Virus record (IMG/VR): IMGVR_UViG_3300032315_000609 | Coordinates: 1 to 20,307 of that record | Length of the DNA stretch: 20,307 nt | From: a virus | Direction: 5' to 3' (one strand) | Shown: one piece after another, positions 1-10,500 of the stretch | Layout: every line of letters starts with the position of its first letter | How positions within the stretch are numbered: the first letter of the stretch is position 1 | Translations under genes and position numbers: made by a program | Notes under the pieces: generated by a model | What the model saw: the letters and a program-made list of their open reading frames with translations, nothing else | What the model was told of the DNA's origin: nothing | Databases searched by the model: none

Positions 1-3000
1 ACATTTTTTAAAGTTTTTGGTACAGGAATTTTTTCTTTTTCCGAGAGAGCCTTGAGGTTTTTAAGGATATCTCCTAAGTTTGCCGCACGCTTGTAGAATT
101 CTGTCTCAAGAAGAGGATTTGATTCAATAATGTTTAAGACAGCCTGTCTGGCTTCGTTTAGCGGCATCTGACGAACTAGCCGAAGAAGTTTTTGTTTTTC
201 TGTGTCCGAAACACCGAGCTGCTCTAGCTGGTCTCTTAGTACTTGAAGTATAGGAGCATTTTCTTCGTCTTTCGCCCATGCAATGTCTGCTTCCGAAAGT
301 TTAAATTTCGGTTCATAAGGTTGTCCCCAACCTGGGAACTCTCCGGCAGGTAGTTTTTCCTGATTCCGGCCAATTTCTTCTAATAGCAGAAGAGTTTTAA
401 TAGAAAGTCTTTTGTCTTCGTCAGACATCCCTGTAAAATCAAGCTCAGAAATATCTGCTGGTATAGGGAGGGCTCGAGTCGGGGCAGAAGTTTCTTCTTC
501 TACTTCTTCTTCAGTCTCAGTTTCAGTTTCAGTAGTCTCGGTTACTACAGGTTTTTTACCAATAATGTCAATTTGTGCAGTTGGGCGTACATCAATAACA
601 GAGATATTTCCATCAGAGTCTTGAAGAGATAGTCTTACCCAAGGAGTTTTCTGTCCGGAGATAGAGATAGGAGAAGAGTTGATAACTGTTGCAGATTTTT
701 TCTTGTCTGTTCCGGGGACATAAATTCTATCTCCAATTTTTACCTCTGATGCACTAGCGCTATATGATTCCTCAGTGGCTGTTGTTGTAGTAGTCGTCCT
801 CTTAAGCGGAATAAAGTCTCCAATAATGCTGGTAAGATTTCGCATCAAGGAGTCATTAATGTCTCTTTGGGCGGCAACAATTGCAGTTCTGTATTCTCTA
901 CTGTTTACAAAATCTTCTCCGAAGTACTTAACTCTAGAGGGGTCCATCATCACTGCAGTAGCAAAATCAGAAAAAATTTCTTTCACTTTTTTACGAGCTT
1001 CGGCTCTAGTGATGTTGGGGTCTTCGTCAATCAATTTGCGAAGAATAGTCTCAAGGTTTTGCAACGAGTCCACTAGAGCCATATCAATAGTGCTGTCTCG
1101 AACATTTGCAATGGCCTCGACCCGGTCTTCTTCCGAAAGGGTGCCGGCCTCAATCTGCTGCTTAAGCCACTTCCAGTAGGCCTTGTTGCCCTCCGGGTCC
1201 TCTAGTTTGAAGACAGGTTTTTCAGAAATTTGAGCAGAAAATGCGTCAATTTGACGATTAAACTCATCATCGTAAAGTTTGTTAGAGTCGGCTATAGATT
1301 TCTTTTCTACATTTTTAAATACTGCCTTATCGACAACATCTCCAAAAATTTTTTTAAATGTGTCCCTCATAGATGCAATGGAGTTATACACATCCGTATT
1401 CTTAAAAGCCTCTAAAGCTTGTCCCTTAGTGGCGTCGGGATTTTCTTTAAAATATTTAGTAAGAAATCTTTTTACGTCCCCTTCTAGATCCTTGTGAGTC
1501 GCCTCGCTTGCTGCAGTAAACAGTGCATTGACGGCTTCTTTAAGATCCGCCTGGGTGATTTTTCCTTCTTTAATTTTCTCTGCAACCCACTCCCAGTACT
1601 CATGGGTTCCGACCTCCGGTTTTGAGGTAGTGGGTGTAGACAGCTTTTTATTGAGGGCCTCAATGAGTTTTGCACGATCTGCGTCCGATCTAGAAAGAAC
1701 AGACGTTGTGTACTCGCTATCATCTTCAGCAAGCGAGGTGTCGTGGGCAGGGACGGCATCCTTGGCATCAAACATAAGCCAATCAAATGCTGCCTCATTC
1801 TTATCTAGGTTGCCCTTGAAATGGATTACCCCGTCGCTAGTAATCTCAAAAGAAACACCGTTCTCAAGATCTCCCCTTGTGCCAGGTTTTCCACTAAAGT
1901 TTTCTGTCTCATCAGAGACATCTCCAGAGCTTTGCCTTTCTTCATAAAGTCTTTTTAGATTTTCTGCAATAAATTTTACAGCATCTTCGACTGTACCTTT
2001 TTTAATATCAAAACTAAGTGAGTGGGAGGCCCGCTTTAGGTCTCTAAAATAGTTCGGGTTCTTTGGGTCTTTTCCCTTACCGTGGTACTGCAATACGACA
2101 CTGCCAGCGCCACTTTGTCTAAAAAGCGCTGCTGCTTGCTTTAAAAGATCTACATTGTTCCAGTAGTCTTTCCCAAAGACAACCATGACCCCGTCGTCAT
2201 AAACATCGTAATCAATCCCTTCAGCAATTTTAATTTTTTCATCTTTTACAACAACGTCTGTTGTACTTTCGGTTTTTGATAAATCTTTATAGTACTCTTC
2301 AACCTTAAATCCGGCTCTTTCCATTTCGGCTTCAAGTCTGTCCATCTCTAGCTCAATTGCAATGTTTTGGTTTAGCAGAGCAACTTTATCCCGCGAGTTG
2401 TCAGGAAGAGGCAGAAGTGTCTCAGTATTTTTAATATAACGAGCAGACATTTGGTTGTATCTGTCAATTGCAGGTTTTTTTGATTCAAAAACTTCTTGTC
2501 GGGACACTTTATTTTTTATAGGGGTGTATCTCGTGTTCCCTTCTTTTAGCTCCATTTTTTTCTTAACAACGGAGCCCCTGGGGATCTTAATAACACTTGT
2601 CTTGCCGTCTGCGTCTTTAACCACAACGTAGAAGTTTTTGCCATCGGGCTCTAGTGATGCTGAGACAAAAGTGTATTCTTGTCCAGTAGCAATATCAAAA
2701 AGCACATTACCGGCATCAAGCTCATCAATGCCGGTTCTTTTTGTGGGGCCTAAATCTTCTTGTGCTGGTGCTGCAACTTCATCTGCTGGTTTAGGGGGAA
2801 CTACTCGGTAAGAGACTTCTTGATCTAAATCCATAGCGAGGTTTGTTTCGTTAACTTCGTCTCTTAAGGTAAGTCTGTAGAATCCAGGCGAGCCTTTAAT
2901 CTCTACAGGATTCTTGAGTACTGAATACATCTGACCGTCATCAAAAACAATGACGTCACCTTTTTGGAGATTTTTAACTTCATATAGGCCGGATCTGGGA

Positions 3001-3818
3001 GCTTCTGGCTCTTCAGGCGCAATTCCGTCTTCGGTTGGCTCGTCTTTCTTCTTTCGAGCAGCCATTTTATCAATAGTGGCCTCTTGCTCGGTCTGCTTCC
3101 AAACAAAAACAGGTCGATCAATGTTTTTAGTGGGGACCTGCGAAATTCTCTTGTTTTGCCAGCGGACCCAAATCCCATTCTCGTCGTTAGAAACAACAAG
3201 TCCGTAGACATCGTCTCCCTCATCAAAAACAAGGTCTCCGGGCGTAAGCTCAGAATATGTTGTTTGAGTTTTTTCTCTTTTTGCTGCCATTCTGTCTAAG
3301 TTAGGCAGTGGTTCAAGTTTTCTATTAGAGTTGTCTACGTCCTCTTGACTGGCATCGTCTCTAGTGACTCCATTAATGTCAATAATAAGGCCAGGATCTG
3401 ATGGAAGAGCCTGAGTCTCTGCACCAATTCTCTGTAGATACTCTTCAGAGAGTTTTGCCTTAACGCCGAGATCAACTTTTTCCATTGGGAGGTGGTAAAC
3501 TCCGTCAGGAATGTTTGCACTTCCGGTAATTAAAAACTTTCCATAAGTTGGTCCGTCATTAGATGGTCCAATGTAGGTAAAAATCTCACTGCTAACTTTT
3601 CCTTGAGAGTTTCTAACTTTGGAGAGACCGAGTCCGCCCATCTCGGCAAACTGCCCTGCGTTTTCGCCAGTTTGAACTCTTCGCTGAAACTCTGCCCACC
3701 AACCCCAAGGCTTGCCACTTTTGGTAAGAGACTTAATTACTCTACCAATAAGGCTCGCAACAATTGGAGCCAGATCTTCTGGCTCTTGATTATAGGTGCT
3801 TTCGTGGAGGCTAGTCAT
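1..3818 (-). CDS. Second giant multi-module phage protein, 3' end beyond the window
   Basis: The frame is open from an ATG at 3818 to the window edge, giving 1272 visible codons with no stop. An in-frame TAG two codons upstream fixes the earliest start, and the gene overlaps the preceding small gene by 8 nt. Residues about 50-170 resemble the N-terminal module of the 3387-residue giant upstream: both have GQFAEMGG (here about 55-62), then a G-x-Y-x-x-P segment (VYHLP here). That module ends at a boundary motif, LDRMAAK (M177), and a second, IDKMAAR (M252), follows. After these come several short beta-rich stretches of the form L-x-x-G-D-x-(I/V)-x-(F/Y), which look like SH3-type barrels, then a charged helical region. 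Two helical units starting with YW(E/K)W at residues 741 and 881 look like a tandem duplication. No catalytic motif is recognised in the visible part. It is probably a virion-associated polyvalent-type protein or a tail/head accessory; the function is unknown. Confidence 0.85.
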   Translation of the reverse strand, partial: MTSLHESTYNQEPEDLAPIVASLIGRVIKSLTKSGKPWGWWAEFQRRVQTGENAGQFAEMGGLGLSKVRNSQGKVSSEIFTYIGPSNDGPTYGKFLITGSANIPDGVYHLPMEKVDLGVKAKLSEEYLQRIGAETQALPSDPGLIIDINGVTRDDASQEDVDNSNRKLEPLPNLDRMAAKREKTQTTYSELTPGDLVFDEGDDVYGLVVSNDENGIWVRWQNKRISQVPTKNIDRPVFVWKQTEQEATIDKMAARKKKDEPTEDGIAPEEPEAPRSGLYEVKNLQKGDVIVFDDGQMYSVLKNPVEIKGSPGFYRLTLRDEVNETNLAMDLDQEVSYRVVPPKPADEVAAPAQEDLGPTKRTGIDELDAGNVLFDIATGQEYTFVSASLEPDGKNFYVVVKDADGKTSVIKIPRGSVVKKKMELKEGNTRYTPIKNKVSRQEVFESKKPAIDRYNQMSARYIKNTETLLPLPDNSRDKVALLNQNIAIELEMDRLEAEMERAGFKVEEYYKDLSKTESTTDVVVKDEKIKIAEGIDYDVYDDGVMVVFGKDYWNNVDLLKQAAALFRQSGAGSVVLQYHGKGKDPKNPNYFRDLKRASHSLSFDIKKGTVEDAVKFIAENLKRLYEERQSSGDVSDETENFSGKPGTRGDLENGVSFEITSDGVIHFKGNLDKNEAAFDWLMFDAKDAVPAHDTSLAEDDSEYTTSVLSRSDADRAKLIEALNKKLSTPTTSKPEVGTHEYWEWVAEKIKEGKITQADLKEAVNALFTAASEATHKDLEGDVKRFLTKYFKENPDATKGQALEAFKNTDVYNSIASMRDTFKKIFGDVVDKAVFKNVEKKSIADSNKLYDDEFNRQIDAFSAQISEKPVFKLEDPEGNKAYWKWLKQQIEAGTLSEEDRVEAIANVRDSTIDMALVDSLQNLETILRKLIDEDPNITRAEARKKVKEIFSDFATAVMMDPSRVKYFGEDFVNSREYRTAIVAAQRDINDSLMRNLTSIIGDFIPLKRTTTTTTATEESYSASASEVKIGDRIYVPGTDKKKSATVINSSPISISGQKTPWVRLSLQDSDGNISVIDVRPTAQIDIIGKKPVVTETTETETETEEEVEEETSAPTRALPIPADISELDFTGMSDEDKRLSIKTLLLLEEIGRNQEKLPAGEFPGWGQPYEPKFKLSEADIAWAKDEENAPILQVLRDQLEQLGVSDTEKQKLLRLVRQMPLNEARQAVLNIIESNPLLETEFYKRAANLGDILKNLKALSEKEKIPVPKTLKN
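3060..3074 (-). other. Module-boundary motif IDKMA in the second giant (M252)
   Basis: Encodes IDKMA then ARKKK, between two short SH3-like beta-rich segments. Codons are ATT GAT AAA ATG GCT. Confidence 0.7.
3285..3299 (-). other. Module-boundary motif LDRMA in the second giant (M177)
   Basis: Encodes LDRMA then AKREK, at the end of the N-terminal GQFAEMGG module of the left-hand giant, the same position relative to that module as M317 in the first giant. Confidence 0.7.
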
Positions 3819-4074
3819 TCTCTAATTCAATAGCCTTTTTTTCTTTTTGACGCTGTTTCCACTCGATATACCAACGAGCGTCGTCTCCGGTTAAATCGTC
3901 AACTCCCTTCGAGATATCAATCCCAATTCTTTCACGTAAGGCTAGGCGCGCTACATCTACGCGAGCATCCACCCACAGCTCTTCAAGTTGGTCGTCGGTG
4001 AGGTCAGAGACCTTGACCTCGGCGTCGCCAGCTCCGGTAAGGTGTAGGGAGATAGTTTGGTTTTCGTAATCCAC
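3811..4074 (-). CDS. Small acidic protein of unknown function, paralogue A
   Basis: This 87-residue protein has a GTG start at 4074 that shares one nucleotide with the TAG stop of the preceding gene (TAGTG), so the two are probably translationally coupled. Its stop lies inside the next gene. The C-terminal half, with LALRERIGIDI and then DARWYIEWKQ, matches the neighbouring 85-residue protein in pattern: an Arg-rich helix, G-(I/F)-D, a Lys, a T-(G/P)-(D/Q)-DAR segment and an aromatic/Trp helix ending in Lys. The N-terminal half looks like a short beta hairpin followed by an acidic helix. There is no signal peptide, membrane segment or known enzymatic motif. Small acidic proteins here could be tail-assembly chaperones or scaffolds, but nothing in the sequence decides this. 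Confidence 0.75.
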   Translation of the reverse strand: MDYENQTISLHLTGAGDAEVKVSDLTDDQLEELWVDARVDVARLALRERIGIDISKGVDDLTGDDARWYIEWKQRQKEKKAIELEND

Positions 4075-4331
4075 TAAACTTCCTTCTCTGTGTCGTTCTC
4101 ATCTTCTATTGTATCGGAATTTTCTTCGAGCCACTTTTCGTAGTCCCGAGCGTCCTGGGGAGTTTGCTCTTTAATTGGCTTGTACGGGTCAAAGCCTTTG
4201 CGCCTACGAAATTCGTAGCGTGCTTGCATAATTCCTAAAGATGCAAAGTGAAAAAGACGGCTAAGAGGCATGACAGAAAAGTCATGCTCAACTTCCTCGA
4301 TTCCGGCATCACCGTTAATGATAATTTTCAT
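4074..4331 (-). CDS. Small protein of unknown function, paralogue B
   Basis: This 85-residue protein has an ATG start at 4331, 8 nt after the stop of a 43-residue gene. The N-terminus (MKIIINGDAG) suggests a beta strand. A central helix with YEFRRRKGFDP leads to TPQDARDYEKWLEE and a strongly acidic tail. The segment from the Arg-rich helix to the Trp resembles the same region of the next gene downstream, so the two probably arose by duplication. The ribosome binding site is weak (only purine-rich GAGAAGAAG upstream), which fits coupling to the previous gene. No family is recognised. Confidence 0.75.
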   Translation of the reverse strand: MKIIINGDAGIEEVEHDFSVMPLSRLFHFASLGIMQARYEFRRRKGFDPYKPIKEQTPQDARDYEKWLEENSDTIEDENDTEKEV

Positions 4332-4339
4332 AGCAGCGG

Positions 4340-4471
4340 CTACTTCTTCTCGGCCTCTACTACAGCTTCCTTAATATCTTCTGGAGAGTCTGTATTTGGC
4401 TCAAAGTACCCAATCCAATACTCTTCATCTTTGAGGGGGTCGTAGTTGTCCATGTTGTACTGTTCGGCCAC
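4340..4471 (-). CDS. Very small acidic protein (43 residues), unknown function
   Basis: A GTG at 4471 opens a 43-codon frame ending in TAG at 4340-4342. A clear AGGAG lies 5 nt upstream of the GTG; an ATG six codons further in (4453) lacks such a site. The product begins MAEQYNMDNYDPLKDEEYW, is rich in Asp/Glu and Tyr, and ends in a predicted helix with EAVVEAEKK. It fills the only sizeable gap between the 3387-residue giant and the next small gene, with spacing of 42 and 8 nt on the two sides, as expected for an operon member. No homology is recognised. The evidence is the good ribosome binding site and the packed context, not the protein itself. Confidence 0.6.
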   Translation of the reverse strand: MAEQYNMDNYDPLKDEEYWIGYFEPNTDSPEDIKEAVVEAEKK

Positions 4472-4476
4472 GTAGT

Positions 4477-4481
4477 CTCCT
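4477..4481 (-). promoter_or_regulatory. Ribosome binding site deciding a GTG start
   Basis: AGGAG read on the minus strand, 5 nt before the GTG at 4471. It supports the 43-residue gene and its GTG start over the internal ATG. Confidence 0.6.
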
Positions 4482-4513
4482 AAAACTAAATCTTACCCAA
4501 GTATACCAAAGAA

Positions 4514-7500
4514 TTAAAGATCTCTTTGTATTTTTTCATCTACCAGTTCTTTTAGTTCGTTATAAGACATTCCAAGTCTTTCTGCCCAGAATCTAATTAT
4601 TTGCTCCCTGGCGCTCGGGGACGTGATGGATGCCAGCGTGGCAACAATAGACATCAAGGATTCGTATGTCTGGCCAGATAAGCTCCACTCAAAGAACCCC
4701 TCCATAAGCAAGCCACTCTCAAGATCTAGCCTATTCTTGATTGCCGCTAAGAGAGCCTCTTTCCCACCCTCTTTGTAGATATCGGCTGGATCATTTGAGT
4801 CTTTAGTGGCCTCTCCGTCCGAAACAGAGACTGGCCTATTTACCATGCTGTGGAGGATCGGGTAGTCATATCCGATCTTCAGGGCTCTTCTTGCTGCCTT
4901 ACGTCCGGCTGCGTCAGGGTCTAGGAAGAAAACCATTTCTCTAAATGGCTTGTCTCCTGGTTTAGTGAGGCCCATAAACATGTTAATATGTGCCTTGGTA
5001 AACTCAGATCCCATGATTGCAACAGCATTGTCAATGCCGGCTGCCTGCATAGCAATGACGTCCATTTGACCTTCAACAAAGAATATCTGATTTCTCTTTT
5101 GAATACCTTCGCGGGCAACATCAAGACCAAACACAGACTCACTCTTCTTAAAGATTGGAGATGCTTTGGTATAAACGTATCTAGCATCGTCTTCGGGGTT
5201 TACTGTTCGAGCCGTAAACGCTAGGATGTTTCCGTCAGCATCTTTAAGAGGGATGACAATTTTGTCGTCTCCAGTGCTTCCGACAATTAGGACATCGTAA
5301 ATAGTCCCCGTTCCCTCTTTAATGTTGACTAAGCCAGAAAGGACCATGTCTTCTTTACTGAATCCAAGATCAGTAAGGTGGTTAAACAGAGCTTTCCAAC
5401 CTCCGCCCTTGTTGTATCCGGCAGCCCGCCCTAATTGGAACTTCTTAGCATCGTTGATGTTAAAGCCCCGGCTTACTAGGTACTTAATAGCAGGAGAGTA
5501 CTTAGATGCAGACGTTAGGTTGTTTTCGTAGAACTCTGCCGCAGCTTTGTTAAGTGCATAGAGTCGCTTAGTTACCTCTTCATTGTCTTCTCCAGGTACT
5601 TTAGCCGCCATCTTGTCAATTTCAGCTCCTGGGCCACCCGATGCGGCAATGAGGTCCTTGAGGGCCTGAAGAGCTTCAACTCTTCTTCTAGGTGCGTCAT
5701 CTCCACCAAGGCTAAGTCTCCACGTGCCAGACTTTCCATGCCAGAAGAACTTAAATGGGCGACCATTATTGTCAACGGTCACTGACTTGATCTCATCTTT
5801 GTACCTCTTGGTGTCACCGAGAAGGATAATCTGATCCCCCTCAATTCGGTAGTTTACTCCGCTACCTAGTCCATTAAATTCACCAGATGCTCCAGTAATG
5901 ATTCCAGTCTCAGCACCGATTGCTTCTGTGGGAGTGTAGTCAGTATCGGCGTCAGCCTCAACAAGACCCTTATCCATTGACAACCAGTACCCGCCAAGAA
6001 TGTGCTCTACTGCTTGTCCGGCAAGAGTTGCGGCTTCCATAACCATAGCTGGGTCATCTTTAAGTGACTCAAGCCAGCCCCCAACGTAAGAGACAGAGTT
6101 ATCATATGTGACATCAATATTGAAAATTTGAGCAAGCATTGCAGCGCCAATCTCAGCGATAAGCTCTTCTCTTGCCCTACTTTCAATGTGTGCACCGTAG
6201 TTTTCTAGAACATCTTTACGATTTAGTCTAGCCGGGTCTGCGGTACTGTGGGTTAGCTCGTGAGTAAGAGTTGCAAAATATTCTTCAGCACTAGAGAATT
6301 GGTTTCTAAGTGGCAAGAATATAGTGTCTAGCTGAGGAGCCCAATATGCCTGGTCTTGCGGACGATTGAAGATCGGGGGTTTATTTGTATAACTATCAAG
6401 AATAATAGTCTCAGCATCTAGAGTCTCGATCGGCTCACGAGTTGCCGCTGGAGGTAGAGTAATTCCCTTGATATCGTCTTCGTTATAGACAGTGTAGTAC
6501 CCGACTCGGGGGAACTTCTTCTCTACTTCGCGTACCTGATCAATTACCTTGTTGGAATCATTGGGATCTGGTACCTGGGTAACTTCTTTCTCTGTCTTTT
6601 TTACAGTACTGACATAAGAAATAGTTGTAGGGATAGCAGTGTCCTCAACGTAGCCACCCATTTTTTTAATCGCATTTGCGGTATACCATCTAGTTCCCTT
6701 GTAGCCCCGCATCTCGCTAACAAGATTGAGCCAAAGAAGGTTAAAGCGTCGGTAGACCTTACCCGACGACCCGGAAGTTGGAAGTGTTCCATCTACAGAC
6801 CAAGGCTTTTGCCAAGGAAGCTTTCCAGATTCTTGAATAGCCTTAATCATTTGATTGCCCATTTCTTCGGCAAACTTTTGATTACCAGAACGAACTTCCG
6901 AAGCGCCAGCTTCGTCTAGAGGCTCTAGATCGGAGCCTGGACCGCTTTCTGTAGGAATTTCGTTGTCATCGCTCTTAGGAGCCATTCTGTCAATCTCGGG
7001 TGCCTGCGCTTGAGGCGCAACGTCGCCGCCCTCATCAGCAAAACGGTGACTCTCGAGCTCTTTGAGGTCTCCAGTGACAACCCACTCTAAGGATCCAGGA
7101 TCGAGGGCATCTTCGGCTCGAGTGATTGCTACATAGCCATTATTAAGCTCATCTTCAGAGAATGCTCGGTTTCTTGACTCTGCTCCTTCGCGAGGATCGT
7201 AGAAGTCGTTCCAGAGTTTAACGCGCTGGCCCTCAAGACCTTTAGCGTTGTGCGCTGTCATAAACCTAATTACAATGTCATCACCATTTAGGGAGAAGAC
7301 AAGATCTGTTAGCTGCATTTCAAAATTTGCTGCTACGTTTTTTACAAATCGAGGTGCTGTCTTTCCTGGCTGATACTCGTAGTCTTCTTTCACATACCCA
7401 AGTCTTTCGAGGACTTGTCTATTGTCAAAGATCCCATCTCCATATTTTCTGTTAAAGGTGCTGTTTACAAGATAAACTTTATCTTTTTCGCGCCTAAACG

Positions 7501-10500
7501 AAATGTTTCCTCCAATAGAACCTTCGGACCCAATAGTAGCAGGCATCCGGAAAGTCTCTCGCTTAAGGCTTAGTTTCTCCACCATATCAATAATTTCTTC
7601 AATGGCTTCTGATTCTTTTTTGAGCCTCGAGGTGCTCTTTACTTGATAAATAAGGTTTTTATAGACCTTAAGCTCTCTATCTTCCGCAGCCGCAGCCATG
7701 AACATATCCCAAGTTAAAAAGTTAGCTAGTTCTGCTGGAATAGTCTTTGGCCTGTACTGAGGGTTGGCTCCATATCTGAGCCACTTTAGTGTCCTCATGT
7801 TTTCTAGAATACGCTTTTTAAAGTTAATAGTTGTCCCAAAAATTACAGAGTTTCCCTGGAGGATACGGAAGTAGTACAGAGCCTCAACAATTCCAGAGTT
7901 TGTCCTAGCCAACAAAAGATCTGGGTCATCCATTGAACCGGCTTTAAGTATCTCTGTTGTTTTGTATGGGTTTCCAGTAAGGTCTTTTTTATTGCCCAAG
8001 TGCTTTAGAATTTTGTCTGCAACTTTGGCAAGTTCTGGTCCAAATCTCCAACTCTGAGTTAGTGGCAACATGTAGTCAGTCTTAATGACCTCAAAAGCAT
8101 TAATAGTTCCACGGAAACGATACATCGACTGGTTTCGGTCACCAATGATTAGGAACACTATGTCTACTTTGTGCAAATCTTGTTGGTCGGCAAGAATTCC
8201 ACCAAGGACTTCATTGATGTCCTGAGCCTCATCTAGGATGACTAGATCGGGAGCTCCGCTTTTAAGCCCGTGAGGACTCTTATTGTCAGATCCGATTTCT
8301 TTCAAATTGGGTCGAGTTAGGCCCCAATTTTTTGTCATCATATCAAAATCAATCTGAATCTGAGGGCCTTCTCTGTCTAATGGATCCGTAACATCTTTCC
8401 ACATTCTTCCTGCCATATCAATGTAGAAGAAATATTCTTCATAAGACTCTGGAGCGTAGTCTCCCATTTCTTCGATCATATCAATATGCCGAATATTAGG
8501 CGAGGCATCAGACGAAAGGACCCAGTTCTTAAAAGTAGCGACTATGATCCGCTCTGCGGTCAGTCTAGGAGCATTCTTGGGGAACCCGCTGGCAGTATCT
8601 AGTCTTTGAGGAAGTTTGTCGATCCTAGGCGCGTTAGGATTTTTAAACTGATATGCAGCATACATTTCTCGAGTAAGCTGTTCCATATCCCGCTTGGTGG
8701 CATTTTTAAGCCATTCTGCGACATCTTCTGGGTCGTCAGTCCCGATAATTCTTCCAACGGCGGCAAGTCTATTTTCTTTAGACATTGCAACTTGATAGTC
8801 TTTGTCGGACATGTCAAGATCATAACTATTGCTCTCAAAGAACCCAAAGAAGTCCATAAGGGCGCCTGGAATACGAAGATTTACTCGAGCATGGTAGCTG
8901 GCAGTTAGGTTTGACTGCTCGTCAAATTTTGTTGACATAGATCTATTAGCAGAAGCAGCTTTAGAAACAGAGTGAGAAGTTCTTGACTCAACAAACTTTG
9001 GCATTCGACGCTCAGCATCAAGTTGAGTCTCTTTGTTAAAGACAAGGTTGAGGACTCTTGATTTAGGGTTTAGCTTTTTATATGCTGCAGATAGTACTAC
9101 CGCAAGAGAAGTTTTACCTACACCGGCGTACGCTTCAGCACTGACACCTCTTTGATTTAGGATGGCGTTAATAATCTGTCGACCCTCTTCGGTCGGAGGG
9201 AACTTAAGGTCAAGCTCCTCTTCTACGCCACTAAATAGGTCTGGGAGGCTACTAATGTCAGGAACAGCGTCCTTCTTTTTTCTAGCAGCCATTTTATCAA
9301 TTTCTGGCTTGCCGGCTGGGAACCCCCCTTGAGGAAGACTATCAGCAATGTCTGAGTTAGCATCGAGAAGGTCAAACTGATCAATAGCATTTTTAAGTCT
9401 AACAATTATTCCGTTTGCTGCTCTATTTGAGTAGGCTTTTGTTTTTACGGCAGACTTATAGGCTTCGGCAATCTCACTAGTGATGCCTTTTCGAGAAAGC
9501 AGCTGATCTACTAAATTGAGGATCTGTGAGTAGTGGTCTTGGTTTGCACCATCTAAGTTTGACGATTCTGCAACAACAAGATTTGCAGCTTTTTCAGGAT
9601 AAACGGACTCGGCGTATCCAACAAGGACCTCGCCAACGTTTGTCCCGAATCCCAAAACTCTTGCTACCTGATCGGATGAGCCCTTAGTGACATTCATTCC
9701 GTAGTCAATTAGAATGCCGTTTTTAGAGATGTATCTATTTGTTACAGGGCTCAGTTGTTGCGCAGGAGTCTGCTCTAGGTTAAACTTCTGCTCTCTTTCC
9801 CCACCAACAGCGAGATAGTTTACAAGAAGGTTCCCTCCAGGAATAAGCCCAACAACCTGGCCCACTCGACCATCGCTGATATTAAATGCATATGTCCCAC
9901 CGGGAAGACCCTTAATCGTTGCAGGAACAGGGGTTACAATTGCATCCCTATTCTCACTTGAAATTGTGAGGTTTTCGGTCATAGACTTGAAATCAGAAAT
10001 CATTTGATTTTCAATGTCTTCGGCTGTGAGCCCCTGCAGTGCCAAAATACGCTTGTATCGGCTAATCCAGTACGCTACAGCCTTTTCTTCATACTCAGCA
10101 ACCGCAGAGTCGTACTTCTCTTGGTCCCAGCCGTTAAGAGATTTTTCATACGAAAACTCTGCACCACCGAGTGCAAGGCCCCGCTGAGCGCGGTCAAACA
10201 TTGCATTAAGAACGTCAACGGTAGATGCAACGTCAGCGTCTGCTTCGTGGCGACCGTTGTTAGAAAGTCCGAAGTAGGTAACTAGAGCTTCAAGAGTGTG
10301 AGCCGGCACCTGAACTCCGTAGAGTCTTCTCTTTAGGTTCTCGTCGTATCTGCTGCCAATTTTGTATGGTGCATCGGGGTTTTCGGGGGACCACTTAGGC
10401 ATCATGTGTCGAGCAAGTCCAAGAGTGTCAAGATATCCAGAAGGGTTGAGCCCCTCTAGACCGGCTTGTCTCATTGTACGATCAAGAACCTCTTTATCAA

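Noticed and set aside
775-1179. Open frame on the plus strand (134 codons)
   Set aside because: It lies antisense to the continuous minus-strand giant, has low-complexity Val/Ser-rich sequence and no ribosome binding site.
4472-4513. Possible promoter or terminator between the 3387-residue gene and the small genes
   Set aside because: A TATACT resembling a -10 box is present but without a -35, and no hairpin with a T-run was found; an ordinary operon gap is enough to explain it.
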